Part shown: positions 55,695 through 64,000 of the stretch, piece after piece
Position numbering within the stretch: the stretch's first letter is position 1
How the letters are laid out: every line of letters begins with the position of its first letter
DNA from: Sporopachydermia quercuum
Lineage: Eukaryota; Ascomycota; Sporopachydermiomycetes; Sporopachydermiales; Sporopachydermiaceae
DNA length: 64,000 nt
Assembly (NCBI GenBank): GCA_001599295.1
Contig: BCGN01000009.1
Coordinates: 248,001-312,000, forward strand
Direction of reading: 5' to 3'
The notes under the pieces: model-generated
Told to the model about the DNA's origin: nothing
The model's database searches: none
The model's input: the letters and a program-made list of their open reading frames with translations, nothing else
Program-made: the position numbers and the translations under genes

Positions 55695-57296
55695 CCGATT
55701 ACTCTATTAGGAAACCGTGACTCAATTTCAAACACTAATTCTACTACTTCTGCCGCCTCAGTCACCAATTAAAGGTTATTTCTACCCCTTTTGTTTCAAA
55801 TCCTAACTGTGGCGTAGCATAAGCGTGTTGCAGCTTAATTTACCAGCTTTTATTTCATCACATCATTAAAAGAACTTCTACAATACTACCTAAAGCATGA
55901 TCTTAACAAACTGCAGAGTATCCAATGTTGTTCTCTAAAAGCCGAACCAAATGAGATGAAACTGCCACTAGTGTCTCATTTCTTCTTGAACTCTCTTCCG
56001 AGAGTCTAGCGGTGTTGCCAGCATGATACCAAACTCTGCCTATGATCAATACAAACTAGAAAGATGATCGACTGCTAAGAATATCTTCATTGCACCAATG
56101 GCTACACATTTCTCCTTTGAGAGAAGCCAATCCTTAAGCAACCAGTGCAGGTAAGCCATGTTGATCGGTTTTGCTTTTTCCCCTATGATATTGGCAAAAA
56201 GGCAATACTTGCTATGGTTATTCATATTAGGACCAGCAGAACTAGCAGTAGATTCTTGTAAGCTGCAGTATTTGATCAAAGGTATAAAAAGGCTGAACCA
56301 TTCGAAAAAGCAACAAATGTTCCCGGTCTGTTTCCGGGATGAGTTTTAGTCTTCTGTAGCCAAGAAAGGCGATACAACTAAATGGCGAGTTTCAATGACA
56401 GGTGAACCGGTGGATGATAGCAATTATGGAGGTGATTACAGGGCAACTAAAGCGAACATCTGGCAATACTCTTGGAACATAGCAGCTAAGCAGAAAGCAG
56501 CAAAGTACTCAGTTTCCATTAGTTTCTCATTGCCGGAGAACATCAGCACAGGACCAAACCAAAAGAGAATAAGAAAACAAGACCGTCTTCACTGAGTTCG
56601 TCAAAAGTCAATTAACTATATTTAATAGTGGTTGAATACGAAATAGAGGGTGCTTTGAGCTTATTCTGCATGGTTTGAATCAGCTTCGTATATTCGGCTA
56701 CCGATATATGGAAGTAAAATAAGTAAAAATAAGTAGCAGTGAATACGAATTTATCGGAAAAACGAATTTCTAGTTGGAGCTTGCTAAATCTTCAGCTCCT
56801 GTGGGAAAGCCAACATAATAGTTGCTACGACTCTTGTTTTCCTCTGAATAGACTTTAAAGTTAGAACCATTATTATTTAAAGTTCACACTTAAAGTTAAA
56901 ATTTGCCGAAGTAATTCCGCTAATTGAACTATTAACTTTTTAGCTTTATTCTAATCTCCGAATAAAGCCAAACCTTACTGCAAATATTGCATATTTCTCC
57001 TTTTTATAAATATCTATCAAATAATGCATACATTAACCCATAAACTAATATAAACAGGTGAGATTTTATATACCATGCTAATTATCAGACAAATACATAT
57101 GAAGATTTGATTCTATACAAACAAATAGCGTAACTAAACACCATAAACCAACAGTATAAGCCACCACCTTAACTCATATTCATGAATAGAAGATCTGCAC
57201 AAGTCAGTCTATCGGTCTTTAATCCCACTTGCTATTAATGTCATACAATCCTTAAATTGTAATCCTATTCCTTATTACTTCTTCTTTTTTCTCCCC
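55695..57296. other. Convergent intergenic region EAF6/FNT transporter
   Basis: About 1.6 kb. The part 55790-56600 has slightly higher GC than the rest and frames of 60-77 codons on both strands that match nothing known. I looked for U1, U2, U4, U5, U6, U3 and SRP RNA landmarks and saw none. A non-coding RNA remains possible. 56600-57296 is AT-rich. Confidence 0.4.
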
Positions 57297-59441
57297 TCAA
57301 TCAAAACCTGTTCTTACTCTCCATAAATAATCCTCTGGGGTTAAAGGCTTGATTCTATCTTTATCGTTCTTTCTTCTTCTTTGATTATTGCTATGTCCAA
57401 TATTACCACCAGTACCATTATCATTGTTACCACTATTTGATACTCCTACTGCATCAATTGACGAATTATAGCTTTCTAAACTAGCAAGACTATCTCTGTC
57501 GGTGTCAATGCCAATATCCGATTTGATTTTTTCGTTGAAGTTCTGGATATACGTAGGAGTGTTTGACAGAACTCTTGAGATTGTACGAAATGCTGAGCTC
57601 GATTTTCTTCTTGTTTTAGCCGGGTGTAAATCAGAAGGGGCGCCATTATTTTCGTTGGCATTGAGATAGTTAGCATTAGTATTCCTGCTGCTGCTGATGG
57701 TTCTACTCTTGTACATGTTACTTGCAGGAGGAGCGCTTTGAATGCTATGCTGATCATCTCGCACCTGGGACGATATTCTTCTGACGCCGGTAGGCTTACT
57801 AATTGAACCAGTTTTATTACCCGTGACAGAGTTGCTACTGCTATTCTCACTGTTACTCGCTTCATATTGTGCTAGCACGTCCTGAATATCAGGAATGTCG
57901 TCTTCATTATGCTGCCGTAGGGAACTTAGTTGTCCCATTGCTATTGAGTTCCTGCCGGCCAGCATAGCCTTGGGGGCATTGCCAGAGCTGGCGGGAGATG
58001 TGGTTCCTGATCCTTCTTCTTCTGAGTAGATGGTTGAAAGTCTTCTCTGTGGTTTGGACGCGTCGATGCTAGCAGGAGCATTAATTGAGTCGCTACTATA
58101 ATTAGAATCTTCAGCTGCGCTTTCAGTTGGTCGATCTTCCATTTCCTCCGGATTGGGGGTGTCCAGTTTCTCATCGGCAGAACTGCTACTGGAAGAGTCA
58201 TAAGGACGGAACGGTTTGAGGTCTTCGGATGTGTCAATCTCGGAAGTTGCGGTCGGGAGCTGGGACTCCGAAATTCGTTCTTCAGAATATTCTGGGTTGA
58301 ATCTTGGGGGTCTATTGGATCCCAAGCTAGTATTACTGTTGATTTTGTGGAACATTTTCTCTCCAAATCGCGGAGGTGCGGCGGCAGCAGAAGCGGGACC
58401 GGAAACCGTACTCTGGAAGGAAACAGTGCGTTTCGGCCGAAGAACGTTCCGATTTCTCCGAGAGTTCTCATACACCGATTGTTTCTCATCCTGTAGTAAA
58501 GAATCGTAATCAGCATCTATGCGCGACCGCATGTCGCTCGGCTCAGCAATTGTCGGAATCCTCACTATTCGAGAATCCATTTGGAGATCCGGTTGCTCGT
58601 CCCGAGTTTCCCAAACCGGTAACGATTCCTTCTTTCGGTCATGTTCCACTACCACCAAATGCAGATAGAATGGAACTATGATCGAAAACATCGAGCCACC
58701 GACAATATTGCCCAATGCTACTGGAATCATGGCCCGCCATATGTACTCTCCAACAGTGAAATTGGCTCCATTAAACATCCCGATCGGGATAAGAAACATG
58801 TCCGCAATCACATGCCCGAATCCCGAGGCGACAAATGAAAATATAGGGAAGAATATCGCCAAACATCGGGACGGGAATGGCTTACACATTATTGACATAT
58901 AAACGGCTAAGCATACAAGAAAATTGCCCCCGATTCCCTTTAGAAAGTTCTCCAGAAAATTGCTGTAAATAACCTTCCCTTCGGATATGACTATAGTTGC
59001 TTCTTTATATGCCTGTGTCTTCGCTAATCCCGAGCAATAGCAGAGAATGTATGCATAGAATAAGGTCCCCCCCAGATTGAAAAAAAAGGTCATTCCCCAG
59101 TTCCGAAGGAGATCCAGAGGAGTGCACTGCCGCCGTAGTAACCCAACAACAAAGAACATAACGTTGGAATTGAATAGCTCGCACCCATTTATCACTATAA
59201 ATATAAGTCCCAAGGCGTAGACTGCTCCTTGGAGTAAACGGATTCCCCACCACTCGGATTCGGCAACGCTCGGAGCACCTGCTTCGATAGTCACATAGAG
59301 CATTCCAGAGACTGATAGGAATAAACCGGCAGTGATTGAATTGACAGTTAAGGAAATCCACGATAACCGCTTTTTCTTTGCCGCATTGGCTACTACAGCC
59401 AATGCTGTTTCATTCGGTGTTATGTAGTTAGCGTCCGACAT
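57297..59441 (-). CDS. Formate/nitrite transporter family protein, YHL008C-like
   Basis: 714 residues from the ATG at 59441, where homologues start (MSDANYITPNETALAVVANA); an in-frame extension of 79 codons to 59678 is not conserved. The first ~290 residues hold six membrane segments of the FNT fold (FNSNVMFFVVGLLRR, NFLVCLAVYMSIMCKPFPSR, GFGHVIADMF, ALGNIVGGSMF). VVVEHDRKK and RDEQPDLQMDSRIVRIP follow, as in S. cerevisiae YHL008C. The C-terminal ~400 residues are disordered, Ser/Asn-rich and cytosolic. FNT channels pass formate, nitrite, lactate or acetate with protons; the yeast substrate is unsettled. The 5' half (58.2-59.4 kb) is TCCG/CGGA-rich, the 3' tail is not. A TACTAAC on the minus strand near 59760 suggests a possible leader intron. 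Confidence 0.9.
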   Translation of the reverse strand: MSDANYITPNETALAVVANAAKKKRLSWISLTVNSITAGLFLSVSGMLYVTIEAGAPSVAESEWWGIRLLQGAVYALGLIFIVINGCELFNSNVMFFVVGLLRRQCTPLDLLRNWGMTFFFNLGGTLFYAYILCYCSGLAKTQAYKEATIVISEGKVIYSNFLENFLKGIGGNFLVCLAVYMSIMCKPFPSRCLAIFFPIFSFVASGFGHVIADMFLIPIGMFNGANFTVGEYIWRAMIPVALGNIVGGSMFSIIVPFYLHLVVVEHDRKKESLPVWETRDEQPDLQMDSRIVRIPTIAEPSDMRSRIDADYDSLLQDEKQSVYENSRRNRNVLRPKRTVSFQSTVSGPASAAAAPPRFGEKMFHKINSNTSLGSNRPPRFNPEYSEERISESQLPTATSEIDTSEDLKPFRPYDSSSSSSADEKLDTPNPEEMEDRPTESAAEDSNYSSDSINAPASIDASKPQRRLSTIYSEEEGSGTTSPASSGNAPKAMLAGRNSIAMGQLSSLRQHNEDDIPDIQDVLAQYEASNSENSSSNSVTGNKTGSISKPTGVRRISSQVRDDQHSIQSAPPASNMYKSRTISSSRNTNANYLNANENNGAPSDLHPAKTRRKSSSAFRTISRVLSNTPTYIQNFNEKIKSDIGIDTDRDSLASLESYNSSIDAVGVSNSGNNDNGTGGNIGHSNNQRRRKNDKDRIKPLTPEDYLWRVRTGFD

Positions 59442-60744
59442 GTGTGATAGATGGGAATTGAAAGAGAGGACAGTAGTTGGATATGCAGGATACGATTGGA
59501 TTAAATGGGATATGAGTGCAGGAGTTTCCAGGAGCTTGTAATTGTAATAGCCTTCAGGCGCTGGAACTGAAGATTGTTGTGCCGTATGTAAAAGTACTGC
59601 TGTTCGTAGTATGCGTTTACATGTGCTGTAAAGAAATGCAATATAATGTGGTGATGGCGGAATTAATGATGCTTTCAATAAGGATTAATATAAATACAGC
59701 AGCCTAGTTGGAGTGAAAGACATTTGATGAGTTTTGAATTAGTTGACTAAGAAGAACCGTTAGTAAAACTGATTAGAAACAGACAAATCTGAGTTGGCAA
59801 CAGTGAAATAAGAATGACAGATAAAGTTGTTGTACTTTATTAGAAGAATTAGAGGAGCATTTAGTACGAACGCTATCAGTATTTTAAATACTATGATTAT
59901 GATAGCTAGTTGGTTATAATGGATGATAGTATGATTGTATGATAGTATAATGATACATCAACAGCAAGCGGAAGCATATTTTTAAACATTAACGTTCTCC
60001 TTCTTATAATGCTGTGCGAGTTGATACTATCATCATAATAATATTATTGTCGGTTGTATTCTCATGCATAAACGGTTGAAATTCTTTTTTGACAGGTATA
60101 ATTCTTTTCGATCGGTTGATATGATAATTCACCTTATTGCTTTGTTATAGCATAGTAGCACTTAATAGCATATCAACTACAACTCAATTTTTTTTCTTTG
60201 AAAATTAGATCAAAGAAACTAAACTTTTTGTTGCTGATTTAGTGATATATGCTTCTGATGCAAAGAGAGTATCGTCTTATATAAGTATACCAAATGAAAG
60301 CACTGAATGCCCAGTCATTAAACACCCTAGTGGTCCATCAAGCCAAAATTCCAACCTAACCATATTTCATATCACCAAAACAAACAACAAATGCTCAGCA
60401 ACAAGAAAAGCAACTGGAGTAAATTAGCAGATTTCACCGTAACATCACATAATATCGTAAAAATATAAAGTGAGCAACAATGTCAATGAATATCGTCTAA
60501 TACATTTCATATCAGACTCTGATTCCTGTTTCACTTCATATCCAGCAAAGAAAATCAACAAATCAGCTCTCACAATTTTTAAAACATCACCTTTCCTAAT
60601 TATTTTGTAGATCATTTATATATGATTATCTTCAATGATACTGATCTATCTTGATTGATACTAAGAACTTTGGAGAAAGATGATGCATTCATTCATTATT
60701 CAGTTGAGCCTTTAATTACATCAACTGCGAATCTATAAGGAACG

Positions 60745-60774
60745 GCATCAGCTAGCATCAGCTAGCATCAGCTG
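60745..60774. repeat. 10-bp tandem repeat, 3 copies
   Basis: GCATCAGCTA at 60745-60754 and 60755-60764, then a third copy with the last base changed to G, to 60774. Confidence 0.8.
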
Positions 60775-63014
60775 TAAAGCCCGTAGTAGAATTATTGCTT
60801 ATGACCATGATAAGAAACATCAATAACCGTATAAAACCCGAGATAGCTCTATAATCTAATCGTATCATGTAAAGTATCATTTATCACCCAATAACAAAAT
60901 CATCTTCCTGTTCTTCTAACTCAACACTTTCACCAACACCAAGAAAACAGCCGGGAATATAATATAGATATCAGTAATCAAATGGAACTTACGCCTCCTT
61001 CAACGAAAAACCAATTCTCAATAAACAGCTATTTCATATCTCTTTTGCTACTTATAAATGTAGTTGCAACCAAGACGAATTCTGAATTGGCTGCTTTTTC
61101 TTACGCTAGCTATTTTCTTATGTTGAACAAGCAAAGCTGCTGAAAGGCAGAAGACAAGAAAATACGAACAACAACTATAGGAACTATAGGTCTATCGATT
61201 CTTCAGGTCTTTTGATTTTCGGACAATAGCAAGAAATAGATAGAATGGAACCAAGGTCAATCTACACCACTTCGACTCTAGTTGAATTGTCTTAATGGAT
61301 ACACCATTTGAGTATATTCCTGCAAGCAAAGAAGAGAAGACCTACTATAATAATAACATAATAGCATAAAAGCAGTAAAGAAAATAACCGTAGTAACAAT
61401 AACAATAGTAAACGCAGGGCCGGTTGTGCTGTAGCGAACGATCATAATAGAGTGTTGATGTATTTTTTTTGCGTGCTTCTTTGTGGAAAAAGTAAACGAA
61501 AGCTTAATACTGGAATAGGAAGGGGGATCAATAATAAGGTTAATGAAATACTTAAGGATGAGACTGAAACCTCAAGGTCTTACAGATAAATTGGAGTACT
61601 AAGAGAGTAAAGGTATTCTATAAGATATATTTAAGTAGAAATGAAAGGAATAGAAGATTCAATCATTTGATTGCAAACCTTTGCTAATATTGACAGTAAA
61701 TACAACTGTTTTGAGAAAGTAAGGGTGTTAGATGATGGAAACAGACACTACAATATAGTTGAACTCACAGAATGAGAGTGTGCATTGGAAGTGCAGGATC
61801 AACCGTTGAACATTATATGAGAAATAAAGCAGTTAGAAATACACCAGAAACCAGCTGGGATAATAATAGAGAGAGAATTCAGGTAAAAAGTTAATACAAT
61901 TTCACATTCATGCGTTTTGATAGGGAATGATGAACAAAGGAATCAACTCCTTAGCATTATAGCACTTTCTCACAGGTTTAGCACCTCAACAAATACCTTG
62001 ATGATACCAGAAAGTTATACTCTTCTCTCAAGCAAACTATTAATTTTCTAAATTCGCAAAACTCCTAGAAGGAAAATCCAATAAATCGTAGCCTCACCAA
62101 CTGAAATGGTATAAAGGCTTGCTAATGGTAATGTTCATCCCTTCCCTCCTAGTAAGGAAGAAAGGACCTGAAAAACGGCTTTGAATTAAAGTTAAGGAAT
62201 ACAACTGGAGAGTGAACATGTCACTAATAGTATCCGCGCTGCTCAAGGATGGGCTGTGTTAGTAATTTACACCAATATATTTACCAAAACCAATTTGAGT
62301 ATAAGACGGACAATAATGAATGTCTAGATATTTTAAATGCAGTTTAAAATTTATTTGGATATCATTAAGATTAAGTAAACCATCTATTGAAAACTCACTT
62401 AAAGTTGAGCNGTTGCTTTAAGGCTAAACCTTACTCGGAACAACGGCTTCGAAGCAGGTGAAGACAATACTACAATACTTGGCCTTACATCTATATGAAT
62501 AAAGCAATATTCTGCTGTTATTCATCGCAATAGCATTCAAGTTATGCTTCTCTCAATGCAGNGGCCGAAACTGCAAGAATTGCCCATAAAAAAATTCCGC
62601 CTAACAGTGGATAAAGAGCCTAACTGACTATTAAACGCGTTTTCACTATCGCTAACAACAAGTTTCATACTAAATAAATANAGCTCAAGCTTGCTTAGGC
62701 TTTATAAAATAAACTTCTTCCAATAAGAAGTCTAATTAATGAATTAATCCGTCGCACCCACCCTTTTGATTTTCCTTCCCAAATCTGACAAAACATGACA
62801 TCCGAGACAAGGAAATAGAATTGATAGTATACTGCTGNAGGTACTGTTATTCAGTTGTCACTAAGGAAACAACATCAGCATAGTATTAGTTGGNTAGAAC
62901 AGAACTTAACGTTCAATAACTCAAAGATCTATAATTTGCAATGTTTTATCTCCTGTGGTATATAATCGAAATATGATAAATAATTTAGAAAGTAAGAATA
63001 AAAAAATAAAGGAT

Positions 63015-63021
63015 AAAAAAA
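63015..63021 (-). terminator. Pol III T7 terminator of tRNA-Ile
   Basis: A7 on the plus strand (T7 in the transcript), one base after the tRNA 3' end. Confidence 0.85.
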
Positions 63022-63022
63022 T

Positions 63023-63138
63023 TGCTCTAGGAGGGGATTGAACCCACGACCGTCGCGTTCCTCACACGACCGTGACATCAGCATAGACGTCGATATACGG
63101 CTATAAGCACGATGCGCTAACCTCTGCGCCACTAGAGC
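63023..63138 (-). tRNA. tRNA-Ile(UAU) with 43-base intron
   Basis: Acceptor arms GCTCTAG and CTAGAGC pair perfectly, discriminator A. D-arm GCGC-AGAGGTTA-GCGC; anticodon stem TCGTG/CGCGA; loop CTTATA then intron 63101-63059 then A; anticodon TAT at 63105-63103. The T-loop TTCAATC is standard, but the T-stem GTGGG/CCCTC has one T-T mismatch. UAU-isoleucine genes of yeasts usually carry introns. The mature tRNA is 73 bases. Confidence 0.95.
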
Positions 63139-64000
63139 GGATACCGGAAGATAACGAGGTCAGAATATATGATGTGTTTTGAGAACGTAAACTGATAAGT
63201 GACTCATAATGATTAATTGTAGATATTGAAGAGTTTTGCAGAAGAGTTCTCGCCATATAGAGATAGTGTGTCAGAGAAGATAATTTTATGTATTTTCTAG
63301 TATGCTACAATCAAAATCTACAACCTCAACATTACAATTGTTGTTGAGCTTATAATTGTTAGCCGAAGGCATTTAGTCAATTCACTATATCTACAGCTGA
63401 AGTGAGATCACTGGTAATACGACGACTTCACATACTTCACATCAACAAATAAAATTAACTGAACAATATCCTAGTTTTGGTACTCGCAAAGGGTATCGTA
63501 AACATCTTCCTTTCATGTAATGAATAAAGATTGTTCATAAGGAAGATAATCAATCCTTCGAAAAGCAAGAACAAGTTAACCATTTCGTTTTCATGCATTT
63601 CTATGCAAAACTATGCATTAAAATGTATATGCAGTGTTATCTAAATCTTATANTTCCATTGCTGATGATGTTAGAAGTCAGCAAATGTCCCAGATTGAAT
63701 TCCTTGGTGCAGCATGTAACTTGAATAATCCATAACAATGTTAATCAACTTTTATAGGAGCTCCTCAAAAGCTACTCCTACACTCTTCTCTCTCTACCTC
63801 ATCCCATCCCATCTGCCCCCCTCGCTCAAACATACATAATTTTCGCATTATGCTATTTCCTTTCAATTCACATGTACTCACAAACCCATTTCTTCCCACC
63901 ACAAACTTTTCACATTTCAACCACAAAAAAATGAAGTCTACGCACAAATACTCATTTTGTTGCTTCATTTACTTTCTTCTGCTTTGCTACTCAACCAGCC
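63139..64000. other. Right-edge intergenic sequence
   Basis: 5' flank of tRNA-Ile and AT-rich DNA to the edge. The 67-codon minus-strand frame at 63765-63968 is not convincing; the last 250 bases are pyrimidine-rich on the plus strand, which could be the leader of a gene beyond the window. Confidence 0.4.

Larger units (their letters stand above)
59442..63022. other. Longest gene-free stretch (about 3.6 kb)
   Basis: No frame above 61 codons outside the transporter's own upstream extension, no tRNA, no recognised snRNA. A short 10-bp tandem repeat lies at 60745-60774. Imperfect ATGATAGTAT-type repeats occur at 59895-59955. The rightmost part, from 62411, has five ambiguous bases after a long run without any. 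It could be a promoter region, a non-coding RNA locus or a centromere-like AT-rich block; nothing visible decides. Confidence 0.4.

Noticed and set aside
56395-56595. 66-codon frame MTGEPVDDSNYGG...
   Set aside because: Starts in moderately protein-like sequence, but there is no family, no splice signal and competing frames on both strands.
59442-59678. 79-codon N-terminal extension of the FNT transporter
   Set aside because: Not conserved in YHL008C-like proteins, which begin at MSDANYITP-type sequence.

Overview
The window is nuclear DNA of a budding yeast (Saccharomycotina). Long uninterrupted reading frames alternate with AT-rich intergenic DNA. The short introns have a GTATGT/GTAAGT-like donor and a TACTAAC-like branch site close to the acceptor, and both tRNA genes carry introns. 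An NDUFS5-type subunit implies respiratory complex I, and a DPM2-type subunit implies a multi-subunit dolichol-phosphate-mannose synthase; both argue against Saccharomyces and its close relatives. CTG codons fall on conserved leucines in NDUFS5 and CLF1, so the standard code fits better than CUG-Ser. The species cannot be named from this window.

Layout. 0-8 kb: the 3' end of RPA49 (RNA polymerase I), then the very long DOP1. 9-20 kb: MTQ2, the five-exon RUB1 (NEDD8), the convergent splicing genes CLF1 and MSL5/BBP, and a spliced complex I subunit (NDUFS5). 22-31 kb: TDA3-like oxidoreductase, the SNARE TLG1, an SDC1/Dpy-30-like gene and a PKH/PDK1 kinase. 33-43 kb: three-exon DPM2, a possible new small spliced gene, SOD2, AHA1, a UPC2-like zinc-cluster regulator and a GST-fold protein. 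43-52 kb: CCT1, a CDC42-type GTPase, intron-containing tRNA-Ser(UGA), and HTS1 with two in-frame starts. 52-60 kb: ARP4 and EAF6 head to head (both NuA4 subunits) and a formate/nitrite-family transporter. 60-64 kb: a long stretch with no recognisable gene and tRNA-Ile(UAU).

The genes are mostly housekeeping and are not arranged as a pathway. Two neighbour pairs share a complex: CLF1/MSL5 (spliceosome) and ARP4/EAF6 (NuA4). No mobile element, CRISPR array, virus-like element or obvious foreign cassette was seen, and no clear new multi-gene system. The most unusual signals are islands rich in TCCG/CGGA that ignore gene boundaries, a very uneven distribution of ambiguous bases, the intron density of RUB1, a CDC42 with an altered guanine-binding motif, and an unrecognised small spliced gene near 34.5 kb.
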